Shown: positions 10,062 to 19,647, numbered from the stretch's first letter. The stretch is 64,000 nt of DNA from Rhodopseudomonas infernalis (GCF_022271405.1 NZ_JAJNAL010000010.1:91423-155422); one strand, 5' to 3'. Numbers and translations are program-made. The notes: generated from the letters alone by a model not told the origin.

Positions 10062-11948
10062 TCAAGGGCCGCCGTCTTTCTCCTTGAGCAGGCGGCGATA
10101 GTACGTGCTTCGATCGATCCCGAGACGGCGCGCGGCGCGGGAGACGTTGCCGCCGCTGGCGTCGAGCGCTGCCTGCAACGCCGAGCGAGTCTGCGCGGCC
10201 AGCGAGAGCGGTGGCGGAGCGCTGATCACCGCGTCGCACGATGGCGCCACCGCGCGAATCTCTGCCGGCAGCGCCGAGACGTCGACCGGCTGGCCCGGCT
10301 CGCCAAGCACCATCAGGGCGCGCAGCGTGCCGACCAGCTGGCGGAAATTGCCCGGCCACTCATAGGCGGCGAGCAGCCGCTCGACCTCCATCGACAGCTC
10401 GACGCCCGCCGTCTCGCCGCCAAGCTGGCGCCACAGCCGGCGCACCAGTGCGAGCCGGTCCGGATGATGCCGGACCGGCGGCCGCTCGACGACATATTGG
10501 GCGATGCGGAAGTACAGATCCTGCCGGAACGCGCCGGCTGCCAGCAATGTCGACAACGACTGATGCGTGGCGCAGATCAGCGCGAAGTCGACCGGCACCG
10601 GCTTTCCGCCGCCGAGCGGCGACACCTGCTTGTCCTGCAGCACGCGGAGCAGACGGCTCTGCAGCGACAGCGGCATGTCTCCGATCTCGTCGAGAAACAG
10701 CACGCCGCCGTCCGCCTGGCGCAACAGACCCGGCGCGCCCTGGCGCCGCGCACCGGTGAAGGCGCCGGCCTCGTAACCGAACAGCTCGGACTCGATCAGG
10801 CCTTCGGGCAGCGCCGCACAATTGACCGGCACGAACGGCTTGTTGTGCCGGTCGCTCTCGGCGTGGACACGGCGCGCAAACACGTCCTTGCCGGAGCCGG
10901 TTTCGCCGAGCAGCAGCAACGGAATGCCCGCGTTGACCAGACGCACCGCCCGCACCAGCGATGCCTGCATTTCCTCGCCGAGGATCGGCTCGATCTCGCA
11001 CGACGCTGCGGGCGCCGGTGCCGCACGAGCGGTTGCAGGAACGCTCCGGGAGGGCCGACGAGGAGCATCCAAGAGACGGCCGTAGAGCCGCGTCCCTTCC
11101 GGCCCGCGCAGCGGCTGGATCTGATAGGACGGCCGAATTCCCGGCAGCACCGCCGCCAGCTTCGCCCGGTTGATCGATGACCAGTCGAGCTTCATCAGGT
11201 CGAGGCCGCGCCGATTGGCGCCGACCAGCACGCCATCCGCAAAGGCCAGCACGCCCTCCCGCGGCGTGCCGACCAGCGCACGGTCCGCATGAAAGCGGAG
11301 CATCGTGCAGTGCTCGAACCCCTCGCTGAAGAAGCGATGTTCGATCTGCTCGGCCGCGAGGCGCATCAATCCGAGGGCGTGGACGTGGCGGATCGCTGCG
11401 GGCCCGGTCATGTCGAGCGCGCCTGCGATATTGCCGTAGGGATCGATCAGCGGGGCGGCCGCACAGGCCAGGATCCTGTGGTGCTCGAAGAAATGCTCCG
11501 CACCATGCACGGCGATCGGCTGCCGCTCGACCAGCGCCGTTCCGATCGCATTGGTGCCGGTGGCGGCCTCGCTCCAAGACACGCCGGGCCGCAGCGCCAC
11601 TTCGGCGGCGCGTCCCGCGAAGGCGGCGTCGCCGACCATATCGAGCAGCACGCCCGCCGTATCGGTGAGAACTACTACACTACCAGTCAGCCGCGCATCG
11701 CCCTGGAGCGCATCCAGCTCGGGGCGAGCCAGGCGACTGAGCCGGGCGTGACGCTCTTGAAGCTCACGCAACTCATGAGCAGTTGGTAGTTCCGGCGAGG
11801 GCGAGCGGCTGACGTCGAGCCCCTGCCCGGCGCATCGCTCCCACGACCGCAGGATCGGTGCCGCGACAATTCCAGAAGCTGACCGTCCTTCGTCGAAGAA
11901 GCGACGACGCGCGACGAAAACGGCATCATGACTTGATGCAGGCGACAT
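10062..11948 (-). CDS. Sigma-54-dependent transcriptional activator (AcoR-like, GAF-AAA-Fis)
   Basis: With the start at 11948 (GGAG about eight bases upstream) the protein has 628 residues. The N-terminal half is AcoR-like with a GAF sensor. The central AAA+ domain has Walker A GETGSGKD and GAFTGA within [13 protein letters not shown], the loop that contacts sigma-54. The end is a Fis-type helix-turn-helix ([18 protein letters not shown]). It should activate a -24/-12 promoter in response to a small metabolite. It is divergent from aldehyde and alcohol dehydrogenase genes that carry such a promoter (12133-12150), which makes these the likely target. An upstream ATG at 12047 would run through the dyad in the divergent region and is disfavoured. 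Confidence 0.92.
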   Translation of the reverse strand: MSPASSHDAVFVARRRFFDEGRSASGIVAAPILRSWERCAGQGLDVSRSPSPELPTAHELRELQERHARLSRLARPELDALQGDARLTGSVVVLTDTAGVLLDMVGDAAFAGRAAEVALRPGVSWSEAATGTNAIGTALVERQPIAVHGAEHFFEHHRILACAAAPLIDPYGNIAGALDMTGPAAIRHVHALGLMRLAAEQIEHRFFSEGFEHCTMLRFHADRALVGTPREGVLAFADGVLVGANRRGLDLMKLDWSSINRAKLAAVLPGIRPSYQIQPLRGPEGTRLYGRLLDAPRRPSRSVPATARAAPAPAASCEIEPILGEEMQASLVRAVRLVNAGIPLLLLGETGSGKDVFARRVHAESDRHNKPFVPVNCAALPEGLIESELFGYEAGAFTGARRQGAPGLLRQADGGVLFLDEIGDMPLSLQSRLLRVLQDKQVSPLGGGKPVPVDFALICATHQSLSTLLAAGAFRQDLYFRIAQYVVERPPVRHHPDRLALVRRLWRQLGGETAGVELSMEVERLLAAYEWPGNFRQLVGTLRALMVLGEPGQPVDVSALPAEIRAVAPSCDAVISAPPPLSLAAQTRSALQAALDASGGNVSRAARRLGIDRSTYYRRLLKEKDGGP

Positions 11949-11964
11949 GGGCGTCTCCGGGGGT

Positions 11965-11995
11965 GTTGGATTCTGCAACAGCTGTTGCGTCCAAC
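11965..11995. promoter_or_regulatory. Large dyad, probable binding site for the AcoR-like activator
   Basis: The core GCAACAGCTGTTGC (11975-11988) is a perfect 14-base palindrome. It is flanked by outer arms GTTGGA (11965-11970) and TCCAAC (11990-11995), giving a near-continuous 31-base dyad. It lies just upstream of the activator start and about 140 bases upstream of the sigma-54 promoter. That is the usual distance for an enhancer-type upstream activating sequence, and it is also placed for autoregulation. The function is inferred from the position. Confidence 0.65.
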
Positions 11996-12132
11996 TGATC
12001 GCAGTATCACACGCAGTGTCGCGCGCTGTCCAGAGAGCGAACGTCATCGCCGATTTACGCCGGATAGAATCATCCCAGACTTATCAACGGACTGCGCGGT
12101 CGGTCGCAGCCCTACGCTCCTCCCCCGATGAA

Positions 12133-12150
12133 TTGGCACGCAATGTGCGT
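12133..12150 (+). promoter_or_regulatory. Sigma-54 (-24/-12) promoter of the aldehyde/alcohol dehydrogenase genes
   Basis: The sequence TTGGCACG-CAAT-GTGCGT places GG (12135-12136) and GC (12147-12148) ten bases apart, exactly the -24/-12 layout, and matches the consensus TGGCACG-N4-TTGC except at one base. The predicted start of transcription is about 12160, just ahead of the ribosome site GGGAGG at about 12173. The presence of a sigma-54 activator gene on the other side of the intergenic region supports it. Confidence 0.75.
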
Positions 12151-12183
12151 AGTTGACCGCGCTTTAATAAACGGGAGGACACC

Positions 12184-13704
12184 ATGAACATCATCACGAC
12201 ACTGCAGCCCAAGGCGAGTTCGATCTTCAAGGCCCGCTACGGCAACTTCATCGGCGGGCGCTGGGTGGAGCCGCTCGACGGGCGTTACTTCGACGACACC
12301 ACGCCGATTACCGGCGGTAAGATCACCGAGATTCCGCGCTCTCAGAAGGAAGACATCGAACTCGCGCTCGATGCCGCCCACTCCGCGAGCCCCGGCTGGG
12401 CGAAGACGACCACGACCGAACGATCACTCATTCTCAATCGCATCGCGGACCGGATGGAGGCCAATCTCGATTTGCTCGCGACTGCGGAAACGCTCGACAA
12501 CGGCAAGCCGATCCGCGAAACGCGCGCCGCCGATCTGCCACTCGCGATCGATCACTTCCGTTACTTCGCAGGTGCACTACGCGCCCAGGAAGGCTCGATC
12601 TCCGAGATCGACCACGACACCATCGCATATCATTTCCACGAGCCGCTCGGCGTCGTCGGCCAGATCATTCCGTGGAACTTCCCACTGCTGATGGCGGCCT
12701 GGAAGCTGGCACCGGCGATCGCCGCCGGCAACTGCGTGGTGCTCAAGCCCGCCGAGCAGACGCCGGCGTCGATCCTGGTGTGGGCCGAGCTGATCGGCGA
12801 TCTGCTGCCACCGGGTGTGCTCAACATCGTCAACGGCTTCGGCGTCGAGGCCGGCAAGCCGCTGGCGTCGAGCCCGCGCATCGCCAAGATCGCCTTCACC
12901 GGCGAGACCTCGACCGGCCGGCTGATCATGCAATACGCCAGCGAGAATCTGGTGCCGGTGTCGCTCGAGCTCGGCGGCAAATCGCCGAACATCTTCTTCG
13001 GCGACGTCACGGCCGAAGACGATCCGTTCCTCGACAAGGCGATCGAAGGCTTCGTGATGTTCGCGCTCAACCAGGGCGAGGTGTGCACCTGCCCGAGCCG
13101 CGCGCTGGTGCAGGAGTCGATCTATGATCGCTTCATGGAGCGCGCGCTCGCCCGCGTCGCCGCCATCCGCCAGGGCGACCCGCGCGATCCGGCGACGATG
13201 ATCGGCGCGCAGGCGTCCCAGGAACAGCTCGACAAGATCCTTTCCTACATCGACATCGGCCGGCAGGAAGGCGCCGAGCTGCTCGCCGGCGGCGCCCGCG
13301 CGCAGCTTCCCGGCGAACTCGCCGGCGGCTACTACGTGACTCCGACCGTGTTCCGCGGCCACAACCAGATGCGGATCTTCCAGGAAGAGATCTTCGGCCC
13401 CGTGGTGTCGGTCACCACCTTCAAGGACGAAGCCGAAGCGCTCGCGATCGCCAACGACACCCAGTATGGCCTTGGTGCCGGCGTCTGGACGCGGGACGGC
13501 ACCCGCGCCTATCGGTTCGGGCGGGCGATTGCCGCCGGCCGGGTGTGGACCAATTGCTACCACGCCTATCCGGCCCACGCCGCTTTCGGCGGCTACAAGC
13601 AATCCGGCATCGGGCGTGAGACCCACAAGATGATGCTCGATCACTATCAGCACACCAAGAACCTGCTGGTGAGCTACGGCACCGGACCGCTCGGCTTTTT
13701 CTAG
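12184..13704 (+). CDS. NAD-dependent aldehyde dehydrogenase (AldA/ExaC type)
   Basis: A 506-residue member of the aldehyde dehydrogenase superfamily that oxidises aldehydes (acetaldehyde is the usual substrate of this subgroup) to acids with NAD(P)+. Seen are the cofactor block [35 protein letters not shown], the catalytic glutamate in LELGGKSPN (E262) and the catalytic cysteine in [11 protein letters not shown] (C301). The C-terminus with [13 protein letters not shown] and [13 protein letters not shown] matches bacterial ExaC/AldA proteins. It is the first gene behind the sigma-54 promoter and is followed by an alcohol dehydrogenase. The pair would run alcohol to aldehyde to acid, or detoxify aldehydes. 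Confidence 0.92.
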   Translation: MNIITTLQPKASSIFKARYGNFIGGRWVEPLDGRYFDDTTPITGGKITEIPRSQKEDIELALDAAHSASPGWAKTTTTERSLILNRIADRMEANLDLLATAETLDNGKPIRETRAADLPLAIDHFRYFAGALRAQEGSISEIDHDTIAYHFHEPLGVVGQIIPWNFPLLMAAWKLAPAIAAGNCVVLKPAEQTPASILVWAELIGDLLPPGVLNIVNGFGVEAGKPLASSPRIAKIAFTGETSTGRLIMQYASENLVPVSLELGGKSPNIFFGDVTAEDDPFLDKAIEGFVMFALNQGEVCTCPSRALVQESIYDRFMERALARVAAIRQGDPRDPATMIGAQASQEQLDKILSYIDIGRQEGAELLAGGARAQLPGELAGGYYVTPTVFRGHNQMRIFQEEIFGPVVSVTTFKDEAEALAIANDTQYGLGAGVWTRDGTRAYRFGRAIAAGRVWTNCYHAYPAHAAFGGYKQSGIGRETHKMMLDHYQHTKNLLVSYGTGPLGFF

Positions 13705-13752
13705 GACGAACTGATTTCACCGGCGGGTGCAGAGCACTCGGCCGCAGCAATG

Positions 13753-13779
13753 CCGGACGGCGTTTCCCGCGCCGTCCGG
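13753..13779 (+). terminator. Hairpin between the aldehyde and alcohol dehydrogenase genes
   Basis: A perfect 10-base stem, CCGGACGGCG / CGCCGTCCGG with a 7-base loop, follows the aldehyde dehydrogenase stop by about 50 bases. No T-run follows, so it may be a partial terminator or an mRNA-stabilising structure that sets the ratio of the two products rather than a full stop. Confidence 0.45.
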
Positions 13780-13889
13780 ACAGCAGGGCCTTGCCCTGAA
13801 GTACCGAGCGCATCCGAGCCGGCGCATTCGTCCGGCCGGAGCGCTTATCGACCACCAACCTCAAAACAAACGCATGGAAGGAAGCACCA

Positions 13890-15041
13890 ATGACCGCAAC
13901 GACCTTTTTCATTCCCTCCCTCAACCTGTTCGGCGCCGGCTGCGTGTCGAGCGCCGCGGACCACGCCAAGTCCCGCGGCTTCAAGCGCGCGCTGATCGTC
14001 ACCGACAGTGGCCTGCACAAGCTCGGGGTCGCCGACCAGATCGCCTCGATGCTGGTCGAGCGCGGCGTGGGCAGCGTGATCTTCCCCGGCGCGAAGCCGA
14101 ACCCGACCATCAGGAACGTCGAGGACGGGCTCGCGCTCTTGAAGCAGGAGAACTGCGACTGCGTGATCTCGCTCGGGGGCGGCTCGGCGCACGACTGCGC
14201 CAAGGGCATCGCGCTCACCGCCACCAATGGCGGCAGCATCAAGGACTACGAAGGCGTCGACAAGTCGGCGCACGCCCAGCTGCCGCTGATCGCCGTCAAC
14301 ACCACCGCCGGAACGGCGAGCGAAATGACCCGCTTCTGCATCATCACCGACGAGGAGCGTCAGGTGAAGATGGCGATCGTCGATCGCCACACCACGCCGC
14401 TGCTGTCGGTCAACGATCCGGTACTGATGCTCGGCAAGCCTCCGGCCCTGACGGCCGCCACCGGCATGGATGCGCTGACCCATGCGATCGAAGCCTATGT
14501 GTCGATCGCCGCGACGCCGATCACCGACGCCTGCGCGCTGAAAGCGATGTCGATCATCTCGAATAGCCTGCGGACGGTGGTGGCCGAGGGACAGAACCTC
14601 GCCGCCCGCGAGGCGATGTCCTATGCGGGCTTCCTCGCCGGCATGGCGTTCAACAACGCCTCGCTCGGCTATGTGCACGCGATGGCACATCAGCTCGGCG
14701 GCTTCTACGATCTGCCGCACGGCGTCTGCAACGCGGTGCTGCTGCCGCACGTGCAGGCCTACAACGCGCAGGTCGCGGCCGGCCGGCTGAAGGACGTTGC
14801 CCACGCGCTCGGCGTCGACATCACCGGCATGTCCGACGCGCAAGGCGCCGACGCCGCCATCCACGCCATCCAGCGGCTGTCGGCCGATGTCGGCATTCCG
14901 GCGGGCCTCGGCGGGCTCGGCATGAAGGAGACCGACGTGCCGATTCTCGCCGCCAATGCGCTGAAGGATGCCTGCGGCTTCACCAATCCGAAGCAGGCGA
15001 CGCAAACCGAGATCGAAACCATCTTCCGCGCCGCCGCCTGA
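13890..15041 (+). CDS. Iron-containing alcohol dehydrogenase (group III)
   Basis: A 383-residue Fe-dependent alcohol dehydrogenase, converting a primary alcohol (ethanol, 1,3-propanediol or similar) to the aldehyde with NAD+. The N-terminal nucleotide-binding part shows [13 protein letters not shown]. The metal-binding residues are visible in order: D of [20 protein letters not shown] of THAIEAY, H of GYVHAMAHQ and H of [15 protein letters not shown]. The gene starts 185 bases after the aldehyde dehydrogenase gene, separated by a hairpin. It has a ribosome site GGAAGGAAGC just upstream, and ends in front of a strong hairpin. The best reading is an alcohol/aldehyde oxidation pair under the divergent AcoR-like activator. 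Confidence 0.92.
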   Translation: MTATTFFIPSLNLFGAGCVSSAADHAKSRGFKRALIVTDSGLHKLGVADQIASMLVERGVGSVIFPGAKPNPTIRNVEDGLALLKQENCDCVISLGGGSAHDCAKGIALTATNGGSIKDYEGVDKSAHAQLPLIAVNTTAGTASEMTRFCIITDEERQVKMAIVDRHTTPLLSVNDPVLMLGKPPALTAATGMDALTHAIEAYVSIAATPITDACALKAMSIISNSLRTVVAEGQNLAAREAMSYAGFLAGMAFNNASLGYVHAMAHQLGGFYDLPHGVCNAVLLPHVQAYNAQVAAGRLKDVAHALGVDITGMSDAQGADAAIHAIQRLSADVGIPAGLGGLGMKETDVPILAANALKDACGFTNPKQATQTEIETIFRAAA

Positions 15042-15057
15042 CGGCTCGTCTCACCAC

Positions 15058-15082
15058 AGCGGACGCGCACGGCGCGTCCGCT
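15058..15082 (+). terminator. Hairpin after the alcohol dehydrogenase gene
   Basis: A perfect 10-base stem, AGCGGACGCG / CGCGTCCGCT with a 5-base loop, begins 16 bases after the stop codon. There is no T-tract, so termination is likely but not certain; a family A palindromic element follows. Confidence 0.5.
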
Positions 15083-15117
15083 TCCTGGCGGAACGCCTCG
15101 TCATGCCCCACCGCCTC

Positions 15118-15274
15118 CGTCATTCCGGGGCGCGCAGCGAAGCGGAGCGAATCCGAAATCTGCAACGGGCACTGTCCCTGCATCCGCCGCACGCGCGGCT
15201 CGCGCGTGTCTACCGTCTCGCAGAACGCAGCGGGATTCCGGGTTCGCTCACTTCGTCCGCGCCCCGTAATGACG
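15118..15274. repeat. Palindromic element, family A
   Basis: Begins CGTCATTCCGGGGCGCGCAG and ends GCGCCCCGTAATGACG, with internal AATCCGAAAT...GGGATTCCGGGTTCG arms. The centre (about 15170-15235) is longer and more divergent than in other copies. A degraded third arm (CATTCCGCGCGTCACGGAACGACGG, split by mismatches) follows to about 15312. The element fills most of the gap between the convergent alcohol dehydrogenase and DUF1194 genes. Confidence 0.75.
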
Positions 15275-15328
15275 GACGCGGAGTTGCATTCCGCGCGTCA
15301 CGGAACGACGGGGAGAATGCAACACTCA

Positions 15329-16171
15329 CTACCGTCCCCACCTGTCCTGCCAGATCTTCTCACCGACCAGGCATGATACCCGCGGCGTGCGGTCCTGTTC
15401 GGCGACCGGCACAATGCGGCCGGGCGGCGTCAGGCCGGCGACTTCCATCACCAGCTTGGTGTGGATCGCTTCCTTGAACTTGTCGCGGCTCTTGATCGTG
15501 ACCACGAACGCGCCGGGGCCGCCGATCACGCAGTCCTCGTAGTAATAATCGAGGTTCTCGATATCCATGGTGGAGTACGACGGCTCCTTCACCATGATCG
15601 GCAGGCCGTTGATGATGATGCCCTTCTCGACCGCGGCGTCGCGCGCCAGGGTCACCGGCTCGCCGTTGTTGTTGGGGCCGTCGCCGGAAATATCGATGAC
15701 GCGGCGCAGGCCGTGATACGGGTTCTGATCGAACAGCGGCACCGCGAAATTGATCGCACCGGAGATCGACGTGCGCGAGGCGCGGCGCAGCGGCGCGTTC
15801 ATGATCTCGGTGGCGACCGCGTCGGCGGACTCCGGGCCTTCGATCACCTGCCACGGCAGGATGATCTTCTGATCGCCCGACGCCGCCCATTCGAAATACG
15901 TCACGGCGATGCGGCCGGTCGGCCCGGTCTTCAGCGTCTTGAGGAAATCGCTGGAGCGGATCGCCTGGGCATAGCCCTCGCGCTGCACCGCGAGCTCGTC
16001 GACATCCATCGAGTAGGAGACGTCGACGGCGAGCACCAGCTCGACATCGACCGTCTTGGAATCGTCAATGCGGTCGGCGAGTTGCGGCATGCGGTTCGGC
16101 GCGGCAAGCCCCGCCACCATCCCGGCCGCCGTGACGGCGGCGGCCATCGTGCCGATCGAGATCCACCGCAT
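15329..16171 (-). CDS. DUF1194 family VWA-like protein, exported
   Basis: A 280-residue protein with a short N-terminal signal (residues 1-about 24, ending GMVAGLAAPN) and a VWA-like fold. Its MIDAS sequence DVSYSMD appears in ELVLAVDVSYSMDVDELAVQ, and DISGDGPNNNG appears later in the chain. This is the DUF1194 family, common in Rhizobiales and of unknown function. An ideal GGAGG sits about six bases before the ATG at 16171. It is divergent from clpS and not in an operon. It is the third VWA-related locus in the window, but the only one without an adjacent MoxR gene. Confidence 0.82.
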   Translation of the reverse strand: MRWISIGTMAAAVTAAGMVAGLAAPNRMPQLADRIDDSKTVDVELVLAVDVSYSMDVDELAVQREGYAQAIRSSDFLKTLKTGPTGRIAVTYFEWAASGDQKIILPWQVIEGPESADAVATEIMNAPLRRASRTSISGAINFAVPLFDQNPYHGLRRVIDISGDGPNNNGEPVTLARDAAVEKGIIINGLPIMVKEPSYSTMDIENLDYYYEDCVIGGPGAFVVTIKSRDKFKEAIHTKLVMEVAGLTPPGRIVPVAEQDRTPRVSCLVGEKIWQDRWGR

Positions 16172-16392
16172 CGCACGCCTCCGCTCGAGGATGACACGAT
16201 GGTGACATGCCGGACCGGAGGCGCAACCGCAAAGCCGGTTCCGCCGCGATCACGTTTCAGTCACTTGCTAGCAGCCAGGCCGCGCGAACAAACAGCCACT
16301 GCACCGAAAATGCGCAGAGCGAGGCGCCGCGCAGGTTTCGCGCGCGGCCCCGGAGTTGTAAACTGAGAGCGATCCACCACGGTGTAAGGCTC

Positions 16393-16704
16393 ATGAGCAA
16401 TATCGATGTCGTCACGCGGCGGGCCACCAAGACCAAGCCGAAGGTCGAGCGGCCGAAGCTGCACAAGGTGATCCTGGTCAACGACGACTTCACGCCGCGC
16501 GACTTCGTGGTGCACATCCTCAAGGCCGAGTTCCGGATGACCGAGGATCAGGCCACCAAGGTGATGCTGACCGCGCATCAGCGCGGCGTCTGCGTGGTCG
16601 CGGTGTTCACCAAGGACGTCGCCGAAACCAAGGCAACCCGCGCCACCGACGCCGGCCGCGCCAAGGGCTATCCGCTGCTGTTCACCACCGAGCCGGAGGA
16701 ATAG
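16393..16704 (+). CDS. clpS: ATP-dependent Clp protease adaptor ClpS (ClpS2 type)
   Basis: A 103-residue adaptor that delivers N-degron proteins to the ClpAP protease. The core KVILVNDDFTPRDFVV contains the N-D-D that binds the substrate's free amino group, and TAHQRG carries the conserved histidine. The tail ETKATRATDAGRAKGYPL with FTTEPEE matches the ClpS2 paralogue of alphaproteobacteria rather than ClpS1. A clpA gene is not next to it, also as expected for ClpS2. The longer open frame from 16207 is rejected because homologues begin a few residues before the Lys/Pro-rich lead-in. The paralogue call is from memory of ClpS2 sequences. Confidence 0.88.
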   Translation: MSNIDVVTRRATKTKPKVERPKLHKVILVNDDFTPRDFVVHILKAEFRMTEDQATKVMLTAHQRGVCVVAVFTKDVAETKATRATDAGRAKGYPLLFTTEPEE

Positions 16705-16716
16705 CGGCGGGCGGAG

Positions 16717-17433
16717 TTATCCGGCTGCTTCGTCGCGCAAGCGGGCGCGTGCTTTCGCCGCCAGCTTGCCGCCTTGCGCCGGCTGGGCGCGTTTGCCGTA
16801 AGTCGCCAGCCGCCTCAACATCGCCTTCTGCCCGGCAGCCGTCGCGGCGCCGCGCAGCGCCAGGGCGTAGCCGTAGCCGACCGCCGGCTGGATGTCCTCG
16901 AGCTCGATCTCTGCGATCACCCAATGCAGCATCACCGATCGAAACGTGTAGTCGAGGTTGCGCAGCAGCAGCGCGGTGTCGATCTCCGGCAGTAAAAGCC
17001 CGGCCTCGACGGCGTCGTCGAGCAGCCGCAGCCAGAAATCGTGCCGCTTGGGATTGAAGATCGCGCCGCGCTCCTCCGAACCGGACGCCGCCAGAATGCT
17101 GGCCCACAGCGCGCGATAGAATGCCGGATCGGCCTCGTAGTAACTCACCGCCAATCGTGCGGCCCCGAGGATGCGGTCGAGCGGATCGAGCGTGCGCAGC
17201 TGGGCGAAGCGTGTGCCGAAGCCTTCGATGTCTTCCAGCACCGCGACCAGCACCGCCCGCTTGGAGCCGAACAGATTGTAGGGCGTCGCCAGGCTGACGC
17301 CGGCGCGGGCCGCGAGCGATCGCATCGACAGCCCCGGATCGCCGGTCTCGCGAATGAGATCGCGCGCCGCCTGAACGATCCGCGACCGCCGTTCCGCCTT
17401 TGCCGTTTCTCGCCGGCCGCTCATCGAATCCAT
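16717..17433 (-). CDS. TetR family transcriptional regulator
   Basis: About 238 residues from the ATG at 17433; a GTG at 17475 would add 14. The N-terminal helix-turn-helix reads GLSMRSLAARAGVSLATPYNLFGSKRAVL, split as helix 2, turn and recognition helix ending YNLFGSK. The C-terminal ligand-binding domain is unremarkable, and the C-terminus is Ala/Lys-rich. It is divergent from the solute-binding protein of an acyl-CoA gene cluster and probably represses it, with a CoA thioester or free acid as inducer. A TATA-rich imperfect dyad lies between them. The start codon is uncertain because no candidate has a good ribosome site. Confidence 0.82.
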   Translation of the reverse strand: MDSMSGRRETAKAERRSRIVQAARDLIRETGDPGLSMRSLAARAGVSLATPYNLFGSKRAVLVAVLEDIEGFGTRFAQLRTLDPLDRILGAARLAVSYYEADPAFYRALWASILAASGSEERGAIFNPKRHDFWLRLLDDAVEAGLLLPEIDTALLLRNLDYTFRSVMLHWVIAEIELEDIQPAVGYGYALALRGAATAAGQKAMLRRLATYGKRAQPAQGGKLAAKARARLRDEAAG

Positions 17434-17486
17434 CCGCCGCTGCTGATCGCCGCCACCATAATGGTCGATTGACACCCCGAAAAACT

Positions 17487-17500
17487 TATATCACGTTATA
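17487..17500. promoter_or_regulatory. Imperfect dyad, candidate TetR operator / promoter
   Basis: TATATCACGTTATA matches its own reverse complement at 10 of 14 positions and lies between the TetR gene and the solute-binding protein gene, in the only A+T-rich spot. A TTGACA is at 17469-17474, but spacing to a -10 box is not standard. A regulator binding site is plausible from position only. Confidence 0.35.
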
Positions 17501-17555
17501 AAAAAGCGGGCGCGCCGCGCGGCGTCGCGACACCGCACGATCGGGAGGATACGCC

Positions 17556-18797
17556 ATGCGTCTGCGCGAAATGCCGCGTCTGCGGCCGATGATCTGTGCC
17601 CTGATGGCCGGCGTGGTGTTGGCGACGGCCTCGACCATGGCGACCGCGCAGACGGCGAAGCCCGACATCAAGCTCGGCAATATCGCGCCCTACAGCGGCC
17701 CGGCATCGGCCTACAGCGCCTTCGCCAAGACCGAGGCCGCTTACTTCCGGATGGTCAACGAACAGGGCGGGATCAACGGCCGCAAGGTTCAGTTCCTTTC
17801 CTATGACGACGCCTACAGCCCCGCCAAGGCGGTCGAACAGGCCCGCAAGCTGGTCGAGCAGGACGAGGTCATCGCGATCTTCCAGGCGGTCGGCACGCCG
17901 TCGAACGCCGCGATCATGAAGTACATGAACATCAAGAAGGTGCCGCAACTGCTGTCGGCGACCGGCGCGTCGAAATTCGGCGACCCGAAGAACTTCCCCT
18001 GGACGATGGGCTTTTCCACCTCGGTCTACCGGATCGAAAGCGCGATCTACGCCCGCCACATCATGGCGAACTACCCGGACGGCAAGGTCGCGGTGCTGTA
18101 CCCCAACGACGATTACGGCCGCGACATCTACGGCGGCTTCAAGGACGCGCTCGGCGCCAAGGCCAAGACCGTGATCATCGCCGAGGCGGCCTACGACAGC
18201 TCCGACCCGACCATCGACTCGCAGATCAGCAAGCTGAAAGCCTCGGGCGCCGACATCTTCGTCAACTTCTCGACGCCGCGCTTCGGCGCGCTGGCGATCC
18301 GCCGCGTCGCCGAACTCGGCTGGAAGCCGGTGCATTTCATCAACACCACCGCGGCCTCGATCGCCACGGTGTTCAAGCCGGCCGGCCTCGACAATTCCAC
18401 CGGCCTGATCACCGCGACCTCGATCAAGGAGCCGCTCGACCCGCGGTACGCCGACGACCCCGGCGTGCAGGAATATCTGACCTTCATGAAGACCTACAAT
18501 CCGGAGGGCGACGTCGCCAACGGCCAGAACGCCTACGGCTTCCTCGCCTCGCAGGTGATGCACAAGGTCATCGAGCAATGCGGCGACGACGTCTCGCGCG
18601 CCAACATCATGAAGCAGGCGGCGAATCTCAAGGGGCTCAAATTCGGACTGCTGTTCGACGGCATCACCGTCAACACCAGCCCCGACAACTACTTTCCGAT
18701 CACGCAGATGCAGTTGCTGCGCTTCAACGGCAAGACCTTCGACAAGGTCGGCCCGGTGATGACCGAGACCGTGTTGCAGCCGGCGTCGCAGGATTGA
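17556..18797 (+). CDS. ABC transporter periplasmic solute-binding protein (branched-chain amino acid/aromatic acid type)
   Basis: A 413-residue type I periplasmic-binding protein of the LivJ/Peripla_BP_6 family, with a signal peptide (hydrophobic ICALMAGVVLATASTMATA, cleavage near AQT at about residue 33). KPDIKLGNIAPYSGPAS begins the mature domain, followed by FRMVNEQGGINGRKVQF, typical of this family. In Rhodopseudomonas and relatives such proteins can bind aromatic or fatty acids instead of amino acids. Its position at the head of a gene set for acyl-CoA activation and hydration suggests a carboxylic acid ligand. No permease or ATPase gene is adjacent, so partners must be elsewhere. Confidence 0.87.
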   Translation: MRLREMPRLRPMICALMAGVVLATASTMATAQTAKPDIKLGNIAPYSGPASAYSAFAKTEAAYFRMVNEQGGINGRKVQFLSYDDAYSPAKAVEQARKLVEQDEVIAIFQAVGTPSNAAIMKYMNIKKVPQLLSATGASKFGDPKNFPWTMGFSTSVYRIESAIYARHIMANYPDGKVAVLYPNDDYGRDIYGGFKDALGAKAKTVIIAEAAYDSSDPTIDSQISKLKASGADIFVNFSTPRFGALAIRRVAELGWKPVHFINTTAASIATVFKPAGLDNSTGLITATSIKEPLDPRYADDPGVQEYLTFMKTYNPEGDVANGQNAYGFLASQVMHKVIEQCGDDVSRANIMKQAANLKGLKFGLLFDGITVNTSPDNYFPITQMQLLRFNGKTFDKVGPVMTETVLQPASQD

Positions 18798-18837
18798 GCG
18801 CCGCCTCGCCTCCGCCCCTCATCGACAGGAATGGATC

Positions 18838-19647
18838 ATGAGCGCACGACCGGCCATCGCGCCGCAGGATTTCGAATGCCTGGTCTATCAGGTGACCGAC
18901 CACGTCGCGCTGATCCGCCTCGATCGGCCCGAGCGGCGCAACGCGCTGAACCGGCGCGCCTATGACGAACTGGAGTCGGCGTTTCGCGCGGCCTCTGCCG
19001 ATCTCGATGTGCGCTGCGTCGTCGTCACCGGCAGTGATCCGGCGTTCTGCTCCGGCGAGGACGTCAAGGAGATGATGACCGGCGAAAAGAAAGCCGCGCC
19101 GCCGATGGTACGCCGGCCGCCGACGCCCGCCGCGATGGCGGCACTGGAATGCGACGTGCCGGTGATCGCGGCCGTCAACGGCTCGGCGGTGGGATGGGGC
19201 ATGGAGCTGGCGCTGTACGCCGATATCCGCCTCGCATCCGAACGGGCGCAATTCGCCGAACTGTTCATCCGCCGCGGCCTGATCTGCGACGTCGGCGGCC
19301 TGCTGCGGCTGCCGGCGATCGTCGGCCCGGCCAAGGCCGCGGAGCTGCTCTACACAGGCGACGTCATCGACGCGCACGAGGCTGCACGGATCGGGCTGGT
19401 CGGCGAAGTCACCGCGCACGCCGAGCTGATGCCGACGGCGATGGCGCTGACGGCACGTATCGCGAAAAATTCGCCGCTGGCGCTGCGCTACATGAAGGAA
19501 GGGTTGCGCCGCGCCGGCCAGCAGAATGCGCGGGACACCGGCAGCTGGGCGATCGAGACCATCTACAAATTGTTCGAGACCGAGGACCACCGTGAAGGTG
19601 TCCGCAGTTTCCTCGAAAAACGCGAACCGGTGTTCACCGGGCGCTGA
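18838..19647 (+). CDS. Enoyl-CoA hydratase/isomerase family protein (first copy)
   Basis: A 269-residue crotonase-fold enzyme, acting on CoA thioesters by hydrating or isomerising a double bond. The crotonase block is visible as VIAAVNGSAVGWGMELALYADIRLASE, read as two pieces around the oxyanion-hole glycine, and VVTGSDPAFCSGEDVKEM forms the other half of the oxyanion hole. The second catalytic glutamate region reads FAELFIRRGLICDVGG, so the common E is shifted or absent. It starts 41 bases after the solute-binding gene and precedes an acyl-CoA ligase by 19 bases. That spacing places it in one operon for breakdown of an acid. Confidence 0.87.
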   Translation: MSARPAIAPQDFECLVYQVTDHVALIRLDRPERRNALNRRAYDELESAFRAASADLDVRCVVVTGSDPAFCSGEDVKEMMTGEKKAAPPMVRRPPTPAAMAALECDVPVIAAVNGSAVGWGMELALYADIRLASERAQFAELFIRRGLICDVGGLLRLPAIVGPAKAAELLYTGDVIDAHEAARIGLVGEVTAHAELMPTAMALTARIAKNSPLALRYMKEGLRRAGQQNARDTGSWAIETIYKLFETEDHREGVRSFLEKREPVFTGR

